Below are positions 51,636 to 60,858 of a stretch of 64,000 nucleotides of DNA, piece by piece. Made by a program: the position numbers and the translations under genes. Location of the stretch: the NCBI GenBank assembly GCA_000069925.1, contig AM422018.1, forward strand, positions 372,001 through 436,000, read 5' to 3'. The stretch is from Candidatus Phytoplasma australiense. Lineage in GTDB: Bacteria; Bacillota_I; Bacilli_A; Acholeplasmatales; Acholeplasmataceae. The notes under the pieces are model-generated. The model saw nothing but the letters and a program-made list of their open reading frames with translations. It did no database searches and was not told the origin of the DNA. Position 1 is the stretch's first letter, and each line of letters starts with the position of its first letter.

Positions 51636-51926
51636 TTATTTTAATTTAAGGTTTTTAACTTCATCTTTGAGGGTTTTTGATAGTTTGAAATTTACCACAG
51701 TTTTTGCAGGGATTTTTAGTTTTTTACCTGTTTGAGGATTTCGTCCTTTATGGGCTTTTCTTGATTTTAAGATGAATTTACCAATTTTTGGCGAAATTAT
51801 TACTTCTTCGTTTGATGTGATTGCTTCAATTAAAGCATTTTCAAACGAATTGTAAAAATCTTGAGTTTGAGTAACCGAAGTGTTATTCATTACTGCGATG
51901 TTTTTAATTAATTCTTTTTTAGTCAT
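51636..51926 (-). CDS. himA: HU/IHF-type DNA-binding protein (PMU-II)
   Basis: 96 residues starting MTKKELIKNIAVMNNTSVTQ; GRNPQTGKKLKIPAKTVVNF arm intact. Starts nine residues later than the PMU-I form and overlaps the DUF2963 gene by 8 bases. Confidence 0.9.
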   Translation of the reverse strand: MTKKELIKNIAVMNNTSVTQTQDFYNSFENALIEAITSNEEVIISPKIGKFILKSRKAHKGRNPQTGKKLKIPAKTVVNFKLSKTLKDEVKNLKLK

Positions 51927-52380
51927 TGTTTTTGCTCCTTTCTTTTATGATTGTTCCATCGGAGTTGTAGTAAGTTCTTTTAAACAATTTACCATTAGGA
52001 TGGTGTTTGTATATAAAAGCTATTCTTTTGCGATCGAAGGAAAAACCAGTTGTTTTAATTAATTTGTTTGTTTTGGGATGGTACTTAAATTCTGTAATAT
52101 AGTCAATTGTTTCACCATCTTCTCGGTATTTAGTAAATTTAATTAATTTACTTATTTGGGGGTTGTATTCTTGGATGACATAAATTGTTTTGCCATCGCC
52201 ATCATAAAAAATTTCTGTGGTTAATTTACCATCAGAATTATAATTTGTTTGTTTAATTACTTCTTCTGTTTCAGGGTGATATTCAGTGATGTAATATATT
52301 GTTTCCCCATCTGAGTAGTATTCAACAACAGATTTCTTTGTTTTGCCATCAAGGTAATAAAAAGTTTTTTGATAATTCAT
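51919..52380 (-). CDS. DUF2963 repeat protein, 153 residues (PMU-II)
   Basis: MNYQKTFYYLDGKTKKSVVE then repeats identical to 13663-14118 apart from a few positions (GKTIYVIQEYNPQ). Its start matches the small neighbour at 52461-52637, so it probably shows the unchanged N-terminus. Confidence 0.8.
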   Translation of the reverse strand: MNYQKTFYYLDGKTKKSVVEYYSDGETIYYITEYHPETEEVIKQTNYNSDGKLTTEIFYDGDGKTIYVIQEYNPQISKLIKFTKYREDGETIDYITEFKYHPKTNKLIKTTGFSFDRKRIAFIYKHHPNGKLFKRTYYNSDGTIIKERSKNND

Positions 52381-52460
52381 AATTATTTTTCTCCTTTAAT
52401 TAAAATATTTTTTTATTGATTAAAGTTTTAATTATTTGTTCTAAATTTTTTTATGAATGA

Positions 52461-52637
52461 TTAATATTTTTTTGTTGTTTTTATACTTCCATTAGGGTTG
52501 TAATAGATTTCATTAAAAACAGTTCCATCTGGGTTGTATTGGGTATTTTTGATTAATTTACCATCTGGGCTATATTCAGCAACAAATTTTATAGCTGTTT
52601 TAATTCCTTTGCGATAAAAAGTTTTTTGATAATTCAT
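52461..52637 (-). CDS. Small DUF2963 protein, 58 residues (PMU-II)
   Basis: Counterpart of 13406-13582 with the same frame length and AAGGAG site. Confidence 0.72.
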   Translation of the reverse strand: MNYQKTFYRKGIKTAIKFVAEYSPDGKLIKNTQYNPDGTVFNEIYYNPNGSIKTTKKY

Positions 52638-52656
52638 ATTATTTATGCTCCTTTAA

Positions 52657-53304
52657 TTAAAATATTTGTTTGTTAATTAAAATTTTCATTATTTGGTCTA
52701 AATTTTCTTTTTGCGAGTTGGTTGCGTTAATTAAGAAATGATGGCAATTTTGGTGTTTACAATTTGAATCATTACAGTATTTTTGTTGGTTTAAATAATG
52801 TGCGCGGACATTTTTAAAATAATTTAAAGGTTTTCGTTCAATGAGGTCTAATTTATGATTTGTTTGGTTTTGTTTACGTTGTATCCCAATTTTAGGGTCA
52901 ATATCTAGGTAAAAAGTTAATTTAGGTTTAATTAAGAAATGATTGATGATTTTTGAAGTAATTTTATCATCATAATCTATGTAATTGCCTTTGCTTTGAT
53001 AAGCAAAAGTAGAACCATACCAACGGTCAACAAGAACAAGATAACCACTCAATAAAGCAGGGAATATTAATTCATCTTGGGTTTGCAACATGTTGGCAAG
53101 GCTTAATAAATATTTAGTTTTAAGGCTTATTTTGGATTGATGTAAAAATAAATTTCTGATTTCTTTTCCAACGATGGAACTGCCTAAACCTTGAAAAACT
53201 TTGGTTTTATAGCCTTTATTTTCAAAAAAAGCTTTTAATTCGTTAATTAAAGTAGTTTTGCCACTTCCGTCAATACCTTCAAAACTAATTAATTTATTTG
53301 TCAT
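52657..53304 (-). CDS. tmk: Thymidylate kinase (PMU-II)
   Basis: 215 residues, P-loop FEGIDGSGKTT, VDRWYGSTFAYQ and the Cys/His stretch YCNDSNCKHQNCHHF. Open and complete, so PMU-II may still provide Tmk. Confidence 0.9.
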   Translation of the reverse strand: MTNKLISFEGIDGSGKTTLINELKAFFENKGYKTKVFQGLGSSIVGKEIRNLFLHQSKISLKTKYLLSLANMLQTQDELIFPALLSGYLVLVDRWYGSTFAYQSKGNYIDYDDKITSKIINHFLIKPKLTFYLDIDPKIGIQRKQNQTNHKLDLIERKPLNYFKNVRAHYLNQQKYCNDSNCKHQNCHHFLINATNSQKENLDQIMKILINKQIF

Positions 53305-53926
53305 TAGGGCGAACCATCTTTTTAATTAAATTAATAGGTGAAAAGGGAATGAATTGGTTGGTTAGTAAGTTTTGTAAGAAGAGATTAGCTGAATTGGAAA
53401 ATAAATTGATTACTTTGTTAATTGATTGTACTTTACCATTTTTAATTTTATTATTTAATCTTTGAGTTTCGGATTCATCATTTGTTAACAAATAAAACTC
53501 AAAGCGAGTGTCTAGTTTTTTGATTTGTTCCCCTTCTACTATTGATTGTTTGTATCTATCTCTAAGGCAAGTTTTGAAATTGAAAGCAATAATTCGTTTT
53601 CTTTTAGTAAACAATACTAAATCAAATTTAATATCAGGGATGAAAAATAAATATGATTGAGGGTATAAATACTTAATTCCTTTGTGATTTAGATAAAGCA
53701 AAATTAAGTATTCGTTAATTTTACCACGAATTGATTTTTGGCTTTGAGAGTTGTGTTGGTTGTTGGTTAAATATTCATTGAGTATATTATGGCAATCAAA
53801 CATATACTGATTAAAAGCTTTATTGAAAAAAATTGGTTGAACTATTTGTTTGGTTATGTTAACGCACAAAGATTTATGATTAAAAACGTTAATATTATTA
53901 AAATCTAAATTAGATATTTGTTTCAT
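53294..53926 (-). CDS. Nuclease-fold-like PMU protein (PMU-II)
   Basis: 210 residues; IPDIKFDLVLFTKRKRIIAF then NFKTCLRDRYKQSIVEG. Start chosen as in PMU-I (AAGGAA before ATG 53926). Overlaps tmk by 11 bases. Confidence 0.8.
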   Translation of the reverse strand: MKQISNLDFNNINVFNHKSLCVNITKQIVQPIFFNKAFNQYMFDCHNILNEYLTNNQHNSQSQKSIRGKINEYLILLYLNHKGIKYLYPQSYLFFIPDIKFDLVLFTKRKRIIAFNFKTCLRDRYKQSIVEGEQIKKLDTRFEFYLLTNDESETQRLNNKIKNGKVQSINKVINLFSNSANLFLQNLLTNQFIPFSPINLIKKMVRPNDK

Positions 53927-53948
53927 ATTTTTATTTCCTTTTTTATTC

Positions 53949-55232
53949 TTATTCTTTTGCTTCAAATCTTTGGATTTGTTTATAAAAATTAAAACTACAT
54001 TCACCTAATTGACCGCTACGGTTTTTGGCAATAATTAAATTCGTATGTGGGTCAATATCAGGTTTTTGATAATAACTTTCGCGGTGTAATAACATCACAA
54101 CATCAGCGTCTTGTTCGATTGTTCCCGAATCTCTTAAATCTGTTAATTGTGGGCTTTTAACTTCTCTTACATAGGTTGCACGGTTCATTTAACTCAAAGC
54201 TACAATTGGAATATTAAGTTCACTTGCTAGTTTTTTTAATTTGCGTGAAATCACAGATATTGCTTGGTATGAATTAAAACTTTGGTCGTCTTTTAATAAA
54301 TGGAGGTAATCAATGAAGACAATATCAAGTCCCTTAGTATATTTCATTTGACGGCATTTGGTTTTAATATCTTCAATTTTGTTATTTCTATCATCATCAA
54401 TTAAAATGTTTAATTGCGTAATTTTGTCATCAGCGATAAGTAACTGTAATTTGTCATTTTTAGTTAAGTTTTTGTGTTGGAGTTGTTTTAAAGGGATTTG
54501 AGAAGCAGAAGAAAGTAGCCTAATTCCTAATTCTTCTGCTGCCATTTCTAAACTAAAAATAACTGCTTTTTGGTTTTCGGGGTTGGTAGTAAATTTTTTT
54601 GCAATATTACAAGCCAAATTTAACATAAAAGCAGTTTTCCCCATCCCAGTTCTTGCTCCTAAGATAATTAATTCCTTTGGTTTGAAACCAGAAATTAATT
54701 CATCTAGATTTTTGAAACCTGTTTTTATTCCTACAAATTGGTTGTCTTTTTCATCATTAACTATACTTTGGCGAATATAAGGAATTAATTTTTTTGTAGA
54801 AATGAAAGGAGATTTAGTTTTTTGCATAAAACTTTCTACTTGGGTTTTGACTGCTTGCAAATAATTATGGATATTTTTACTTTTTGATAATTCAGTAGGT
54901 AATTGCTTGATTAATCCCAACAAATCTCTTTTAAGGGCATTTTCTTTAATTAAATCAATGTAAGTTTCTAAATATTCACTTGCAGGGGACGTCTCCACTA
55001 ATTCAATTAAATAATCAATTCCTCCTATTTTGTATAAATTGTTATCTAAAACGGAACCCACCGTAACATAATCAATTTCGCGATTTTGCAGTTTTAATTG
55101 CTTCATTGTCTCAAAGATACAACGATGCTTGGGGTTGGAAAAATTGTTTGTGTTGACTAAATTTATAACAACATCCATTTTTTCTGGATTTAATAATAGT
55201 GCTCCCAATAATGCACGTTCGGCTTCAATCAT
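53949..55232 (-). pseudogene. dnaB: DnaB helicase with an in-frame TAA (PMU-II)
   Basis: Colinear with 10811-12094 at 427 codons, but codon 348 (CAA in PMU-I, within ALSQMNR) is TAA at 54189-54191. An ATG follows at once, so a 79-residue tail (MNRATYVREVKSPQ) could be reinitiated, separating the Walker domain from the C-terminal Arg-finger region. Probably inactive. Confidence 0.85.
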
Positions 55233-55240
55233 CTTTCAAA

Positions 55241-55306
55241 CTCCTTTTTCTCAGTTTGGATACAAAAAAATCCAAACTGTTTATTTTTAATTAATAAACA
55301 ATTTGG
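55241..55306 (-). promoter_or_regulatory. Leader with alternative hairpins before dnaB (PMU-II)
   Basis: Mirror of 10737-10802, with the same three arms and T run. Confidence 0.5.
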
Positions 55307-55313
55307 ATAAATT

Positions 55314-55351
55314 TGTTGTTCTCAACCAGTACCACTTTTTTGGGGCAGTCT
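55314..55351. repeat. Left-type terminal repeat of PMU-II
   Basis: Exact reverse complement of 10692-10729. It abuts the truncated dnaB of PMU-III at ATTCCTTATATT. Confidence 0.85.
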
Positions 55352-56188
55352 ATTCCTTATATTCGCCAAAGTATAGTTAATGATGAAAAAGACAACCAAC
55401 TTGTAGGAATAAAAACAGGCTTTAAAAATCTAGATGAATTAATTTATGGTTTCAAACCTAACCAATTAATTATCTTAGGTGCAAGAACTGGAATGGGAAA
55501 AACTGCTTTTATGTTAAATTTGGCTTGTAATATTGCAAAAAACTTTACTACCAACCCCGAAAACCAAAAAGCAGTTATTTTTAGTTTAGAAATGGCAGCG
55601 GAAGAATTAGGAATTAGGTTACTTTCTTCTGCTTCTCAAATCCCTTTAAAACAACTCCAACACAAAAACTTAACTAAAAATGACAAATTACAATTACTTA
55701 TCGCTGATGACAAAATTACGCAATTAAACATTTTAATTGATGATGATAGAAATAACAAAATTGAAGATATTAAAACCAAATGCCGTCAAATGAAATATAC
55801 TAAGGGACTTGATATTGTCTTTATTGATTACCTCCATTTATTAAAAGACGACCAAAGTTTTAATACATATCAAGCAATATCTGTGATTTCACGCGAATTA
55901 AAAAAACTAGCAAGTGAACTTAATATTCCAATTGTGGCTTTAAGTCAAATGAACCGTGCAACTTATGTAAGAGAAGTTAAAAGCCCACAATTAACAGATT
56001 TAAGAGATTCAGGAACAATCGAACAAGACGCTGATGTTGTGATGTTATTACATCGTGAAAGTTATTATCAAAAACCTGATATTGACCCACATACGAATTT
56101 AATTATTGCTAAAAAACGTAGCGGTCAATTAGGTGAATGTAGTTTTAATTTTTATAAACAAATCCAAAGATTTGAAGCAAAAGAATAA
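55352..56188 (+). pseudogene. dnaB: DnaB helicase lacking its N-terminal domain (PMU-III)
   Basis: Begins at IPYIRQSIVNDEKDNQLVGI, equivalent to residue ~152 of PMU-I DnaB. Walker A GARTGMGKT and the rest are intact, apart from K for N in AKKRSGQ. An in-frame TTG at 55313 within the PMU-II terminal repeat would add MLFSTSTTFLGQS. The lost N-terminal domain is needed for normal hexamers. Confidence 0.8.
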
Positions 56189-56210
56189 GAATAAAAAAGG
56201 AAATAAAAAT

Positions 56211-56843
56211 ATGAAACAAATATCTAATTTAGATTTTAATAATATTAACGTTTTTAATCATAAATCTTTGTGCGTTAACATAACCAAACAAATAGTTCAA
56301 CCAATTTTTTTCAATAAAGCTTTTAATCAGTATATGTTTGATTGTCATAATATACTCAATGAATATTTAACCAACAACCAATACAACTCTCAAAGTCAAA
56401 AATCAATTCGAGGAAAAATTAACGAATACTTAATTTTGCTTTATCTAAATCACAAAGGAATTAAATATTTATATCCTCAATCATATTTATTTTTCATCCC
56501 TGATATTAAATTTGATTTAGTGTTGTTTACCAAAACTAAACGCATCATTGCTTTCAATTTCAAAACTTGCCTTAGAGAAAGATACAAACAATCAATAGTA
56601 GAAGGACAACAACTAAAAAAACTAGACACTCGTTTTGGGTTTTATTTGTTAACAAATGATGAATCCGAAACTCAAAGATTAAATAATAAAATTAAAAATG
56701 GTAAAGTACAATCAATTAACAAAGTAATCAATTTATTTTCCAATTCAGCTAATCTCTTCTTACAAAACTTACTAACCAACCAATTCATTCCCTTTTCACC
56801 TATTAATTTAATTAAAAAGATGGTTCACCCTAATGACAAATAA
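56211..56843 (+). CDS. Nuclease-fold-like PMU protein (PMU-III)
   Basis: 210 residues, essentially identical to 12117-12749. Start chosen by AAGGAA. Confidence 0.8.
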   Translation: MKQISNLDFNNINVFNHKSLCVNITKQIVQPIFFNKAFNQYMFDCHNILNEYLTNNQYNSQSQKSIRGKINEYLILLYLNHKGIKYLYPQSYLFFIPDIKFDLVLFTKTKRIIAFNFKTCLRERYKQSIVEGQQLKKLDTRFGFYLLTNDESETQRLNNKIKNGKVQSINKVINLFSNSANLFLQNLLTNQFIPFSPINLIKKMVHPNDK

Positions 56844-57499
56844 ATTAATTAGTTTTGAAGGTGTTGACGGAAGTGGCAAAACTACTTTAATTAATGAATT
56901 AAAAAAATATTTTGAAAATAAAGGCTATCAAATCAAAGTTTTTTCAAGGTTTAGGCAGTTCCATCGTTGGAAAAGAAATCAGAAATTTATTTTTACATCA
57001 ATCCAAAATAAGCCCTAAAACTAAATATTTATTAAGCCTTGCCAACATGTTGCAAACCCAAGATGAATTAATATTCCCTGCTTTATTGAGTGGTTATCTT
57101 GTTCTTGTTGACCGTTGGTATGGTTCTACTTTTGCTTATCAAAGCAAAGGCAATTACATAGATTATGATGATAAAATTACTTCAAAAATCATCAATCATT
57201 TCTTAATTAAACCTAAATTAACTTTTTACCTAGATATTGACCCTAAAATTGGGATACAACGTAAACAAAACCAAACAAATCATAAATTAGACCTCATTGA
57301 ACGAAAACCTTTAAATTATTTTGAAAATGTCCGTAAACATTATTTAAACCAACATAAATACTGTAATGATGCAAATTGCAACCACAAAAATTGTAATCAT
57401 TTTTTAATTAATGCAACCAAATCCCAAAAAGATAATTTAGAACAAACCACACAAATATTAATTAAAAAAATATATTATAAAAAAGGAGAAATCAAATGA
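56833..57499 (+). pseudogene. tmk: Thymidylate kinase, frameshifted (PMU-III)
   Basis: A run of six T at 56939-56944 (five in PMU-I and PMU-II) shifts frame after codon 36. The rest (QGLGSSIVGKEIRNLFLHQS onward) is open from 56912. The C-terminus differs, ending LIKKIYYKKGEIK, and overlaps the HU start by 4 bases, marking the deletion of the DUF2963 genes. Confidence 0.82.
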
Positions 57500-57786
57500 C
57501 AAAAAAAGAATTAATCAAAAACCTCGCAGTAATGAATAACACTTCGGTTACTCAAACTCAAGATTTTTACAATTCGTTTGAAAATGCTTTAATTGAAGCA
57601 ATCAAATCAAACGAAGAAGTAATAATATCGCCAAAAATTGGTAAATTCATCTTAAAATCAAGAAAAGCCCATAAAGGACGAAATCCTCAAACAGGTAAAA
57701 AACTAAAAATCCCTGCAAAAACTGTGGTAAATTTCAAACTATCAAAAACCCTCAAAGATGAAGTTAAAAACCTTAAATTAAAATAA
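57496..57786 (+). CDS. himA: HU/IHF-type DNA-binding protein (PMU-III)
   Basis: 96 residues, same as the PMU-I protein from MTKKELIKNLAVMNNTSV. AAAGGAG precedes the ATG, which overlaps the tmk stop. Confidence 0.9.
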   Translation: MTKKELIKNLAVMNNTSVTQTQDFYNSFENALIEAIKSNEEVIISPKIGKFILKSRKAHKGRNPQTGKKLKIPAKTVVNFKLSKTLKDEVKNLKLK

Positions 57787-57809
57787 AAAAGAAAAGGAAA
57801 AATAAAAAA

Positions 57810-58487
57810 ATGTATCGAGTTGATAGAAATAATTTTTTCAAAAATGAAAAAAAAGCTACTATTTATACTCCCAGTTGGGTATCGCAATTTTTATATAATA
57901 TTTTATCACTTCAAATCCAACGCGGTTTAATCCTTGACCCTTGTGTTGGTGAAGGTTCTTTATTACTACCTTGGCAACAAAAAGGATTTGATGTTTTAGG
58001 GGTTGATATAGAAAAAACAACCTTTCCTAATTTAATTCATAACAACTTTTTAGAATTAACCCAAAAGGATTTAAATACACAAAAAATATCCTTGGTAATT
58101 ACAAACCCACCCTTTAATTTGGATTTTAAAACTAAAAACTACGTTAAGGAAAAATATGGTGGTCGTCCTTTGTTGCCTGAGTTGTGGTTAAGTAAAATAA
58201 TTGAACTTTTTGGTAAAGATATCCCAATTGTTTTATTTACTCCTTATGGATTCAGACTTAATCAATCACTAAATAGCAAGCGATTACAGAAATTTTTAAA
58301 TCAAGAATATCCCGAAATCTCTTCTATTATTAGTCTTCCCAAAGACGTTTTTGAAAACGTTGTTTTTCATTCAGAAATTTTAATTTTTAACGTTAACCAT
58401 TTAAAACCGCATTATTTCTGTGGAATAGCCACAAACCAAAATGACTACTTATTTATTAACTCGTCAAATTGGTTTATCCCAAAATAA
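57810..58487 (+). CDS. N6-adenine DNA methyltransferase (PMU-III)
   Basis: 225 residues with DPCVGEGSLLLPW and TNPPFNLDF; C-terminus SSNWFIPK. Intact. Its last 47 bases overlap the next gene. Confidence 0.85.
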   Translation: MYRVDRNNFFKNEKKATIYTPSWVSQFLYNILSLQIQRGLILDPCVGEGSLLLPWQQKGFDVLGVDIEKTTFPNLIHNNFLELTQKDLNTQKISLVITNPPFNLDFKTKNYVKEKYGGRPLLPELWLSKIIELFGKDIPIVLFTPYGFRLNQSLNSKRLQKFLNQEYPEISSIISLPKDVFENVVFHSEILIFNVNHLKPHYFCGIATNQNDYLFINSSNWFIPK

Positions 58488-58626
58488 AGTTCTCGATGAA
58501 GTTAATGATACAAGAAACCAAACCCAAGAACGATTCAATAAAACACATAAAAAACTGGATGAATCAATAGAAAAACTTGATGAATTAGATAAAAAGATTA
58601 ATAAAAATAATAAGGAGAATGAATAA
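58441..58626 (+). CDS. Small helical protein overlapping the methylase, 61 residues (PMU-III)
   Basis: MTTYLLTRQIGLSQNKVLDE then a coiled-coil tail with DELDKKINKNNKENE. In a different frame from the methylase over the overlap. No ribosome site is needed if translation is coupled. Confidence 0.65.
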   Translation: MTTYLLTRQIGLSQNKVLDEVNDTRNQTQERFNKTHKKLDESIEKLDELDKKINKNNKENE

Positions 58627-58627
58627 T

Positions 58628-58816
58628 ATGAGCGACGGCATGTCAGAAGCATTTAATGGGACTTATTTCAAATCCCGCAATTCCCAATCCAAGAAAAAAA
58701 CTAATAAATATAATCAACCAAAAGGGAAATGGCTTAATTTAGACCGCCCCAATAAAACTTTTAAAAACAAAAAGAAATCGTTTAAAAAACGAAGAAAAGT
58801 TATTAAAGATTATTAA
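58628..58816 (+). CDS. MSDGMSEA-family small basic protein, 62 residues (PMU-III)
   Basis: MSDGMSEAFNGTYFKSRNSQ and a tail ending RRKVIKDY. AGGAG lies 10 bases before ATG 58628; the earlier ATG at 58619 is too close to the site. Confidence 0.75.
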   Translation: MSDGMSEAFNGTYFKSRNSQSKKKTNKYNQPKGKWLNLDRPNKTFKNKKKSFKKRRKVIKDY

Positions 58817-58831
58817 GAAAGGTAAAAAAAT

Positions 58832-59272
58832 ATGTGGTTATTTTCAATATTTGCAACAATTAGCAATTTTATTCTAAATTATACCAAAGGATTTACAACT
58901 ACTGAAATTCTTGAACGAAGAATGGATGGAATCCAAACAACACTTTTCACTATTCTTATTGTTTCTGGGTTCAAACCAATTTTTAAATTAATTGCAAATA
59001 CTTTAAATTTCTTCAAAGATTTAATTTTGGGTATTTTTTTCCCCAAAAAAAAACTACAAAAATTAGAAATCAAAAATGCCAAACAAGAATATTTAGAAAA
59101 ACAATTATTAAAAAAACTAGATAAAATCAATGAAAACCAAGAAAAACTCCAATCCCAAATTATGGTTCAAAGAGTTAAAGTTTCTCATTGGCAAGAGAAA
59201 AAAGCAAGAAAAAAACAATTAAAATCGCAAAATATCAACCCAATTATTAAGAAGGAGGATGAAAATGAATGA
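58832..59272 (+). CDS. Membrane/coiled-coil protein, 146 residues (PMU-III)
   Basis: As 15522-15962, with FPKKKLQKLEIKN in place of FPNKKLQKLEIQN. Confidence 0.8.
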   Translation: MWLFSIFATISNFILNYTKGFTTTEILERRMDGIQTTLFTILIVSGFKPIFKLIANTLNFFKDLILGIFFPKKKLQKLEIKNAKQEYLEKQLLKKLDKINENQEKLQSQIMVQRVKVSHWQEKKARKKQLKSQNINPIIKKEDENE

Positions 59273-59501
59273 TCTAAATTTCGCCATCGGATTTATTGTT
59301 GGCGCCCTATTCACAACTGCTTTAATGTTTATCATTAAAAAAATCTTTTTTAATTTTCTTCCATTACCAGAAATCAATAAAAAAGATGAAACACAAAAAG
59401 AAAGCAAACCTAAAAAATCATTTTCAATTATTCCAAATCCAAATAACGAATCAAAAAATAAAAATAATTTAGAAAGTGACAACGAAATAAATGAAAATTA
59501 A
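59265..59501 (+). CDS. Single-pass membrane protein, 78 residues (PMU-III)
   Basis: As 15955-16191; AGGAGG fits ATG 59265. Confidence 0.8.
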   Translation: MNDLNFAIGFIVGALFTTALMFIIKKIFFNFLPLPEINKKDETQKESKPKKSFSIIPNPNNESKNKNNLESDNEINEN

Positions 59502-59600
59502 TAATTTAAATCCATCCTCCCAAACAACTTATTAAAAGAAATTAAGCAAATTCACCCAATAACAAAAAATTCCAAAAACCTAAAACTACCTCAAAAATAG

Positions 59601-59616
59601 ACTCAAAATTTTGCCC
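59601..59616. repeat. ACTCAAAATTTTGCCC site (PMU-III)
   Basis: Exact copy of the 16-mer upstream of the AAA+ gene, followed by the same TTGACT box. Confidence 0.6.
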
Positions 59617-59712
59617 TTTTTTCGCTCAAAAAAAACAAAAGTTGACTTATTATATTCACAAGTTCAAAACTTAAATATCAAAAAAAATTATTTTTTCTAG
59701 AAAGGAGAAAAA

Positions 59713-60652
59713 ATGAAACTTAAAAACAAAATGTATCTCAGTTTCTTATCTTTATTTGGTTTAATTTTGTTGATTTTATTTATTGTTGGAATAACTAAAA
59801 CAGAACCCAAATCCAATTCATCAACCACCCCAACAATAACACAACCACCCAATAACCAACTTGATTCAGAAGCAAAAGAAGAACTTAATAAACTCCAAAA
59901 ACGTTTAAAAGATTTAGAAATAATCAATCAACAAAACATAAACAATAACAAAAAACTTATAGAAGAAGATAACCAATTATCACAACAAATCAACTCTAAT
60001 TTAGAAACAATCAACACTTTAAATCTTCAAATAAACAACCTCAACCAAGAATTAGCCCAAAAAAGCAAAGAATTAAACAATAAAGAAACTAATTTAACTG
60101 ATGCATCAATTTCCCAATTAGAAACTGAAATAAAAAACTTAAACCAACAAATAGCTGATTTATCAAAACAACGCGAACAAATCAATGAAGCTACCCAACC
60201 ATTAACCAAAAAAAGAGTAGAAAATACAAAATCACAAGTAAATAACAAGAAACTAATTGAAAATGTCCAATCAGAAACCAATAAAACTACTCAATTCAAA
60301 ACTATTTATCAAAAAATATCTGACTTACAACAAGCAATAAATTATAATAACGCCAACAAAGAAAACATCAAAGAACTAATAATTAAACATCAAGACAACC
60401 CCCAAGAAGTTCAAAATCTCAAAAGTTATGATTTATTTTTAGACGGTCAATTAATCCAATTTGATAAACAAATTAAACAACTTCAAAATGAAATTGAAGC
60501 AATCAAAAACCCAAATATTGAAAAAAACCCCAACAAAAAACAAATTACTTTTAAAGACGTTTATGGTATGGAAAGCAAAAAAAGAAGAATTAGAGGATTT
60601 AATTTTTTATTTTAAAGAATCCAATAATAATTTAGTAAATTTTGACAAATAA
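59713..60652 (+). pseudogene. hflB: AAA+ ATPase gene, N-terminal part only (PMU-III)
   Basis: Membrane segment and coiled coil as in PMU-I. A frameshift occurs at GMESKKRRI (an A-run changed relative to GMESEKEEL), and the homology ends at NNLVNFDK where the sequence joins the element's right end. The ATPase domain is gone. Confidence 0.85.
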
Positions 60653-60670
60653 TTTTAATTATGTTATAAT
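60642..60670 (+). promoter_or_regulatory. Outward consensus promoter at PMU-III end, facing the restriction genes
   Basis: TTGACA (60642-60647), 17 bases, TATAAT (60665-60670). The next gene downstream on this strand is the nuclease-methyltransferase at 60859. Confidence 0.72.
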
Positions 60671-60729
60671 AAAGGTAATTAATAAACAATTTGGTTTTTC
60701 AAAAAATCATATTTTTTTTTGGAAAAAAA

Positions 60730-60770
60730 TGTTGTTCTCAAATGATGCCATTTTTGTGGAGCTTATTACC
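60730..60770. repeat. Right terminal repeat of PMU-III
   Basis: TGTTGTTCTCAAATGATGCC to GAGCTTATTACC; two extra T near the tip compared with the other two ends. Confidence 0.75.
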
Positions 60771-60858
60771 AAAATTAATTATTCCATTTTGAATTCAAAC
60801 AAAATACAATTTTTTTAGATAAGTTTTATTCAAATCACAAATTCGAAAGAGGGAAATA

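Larger units (their letters stand above)
41072..55351 (-). mobile_element. PMU-II, decaying inverted copy of PMU-I
   Basis: The same gene order as PMU-I on the opposite strand, with terminal repeats at 41072-41109 and 55314-55351. Inactivating changes: one extra A in tra5, one base lost in the third large protein, a TAA in dnaB and a Gly-to-Glu change at the AAA+ P-loop. Flanks are ATT on both sides but belong to unrelated genes, so later rearrangement is likely. Confidence 0.87.
55352..60770 (+). mobile_element. PMU-III, truncated and internally deleted copy
   Basis: Gene order as PMU-I from the middle of dnaB to the middle of the AAA+ gene, then directly the right-end sequence. The left end and first ~150 codons of dnaB are missing where PMU-II abuts. 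The DUF2963 genes between tmk and HU are also absent. Several genes remain open. Confidence 0.85.
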
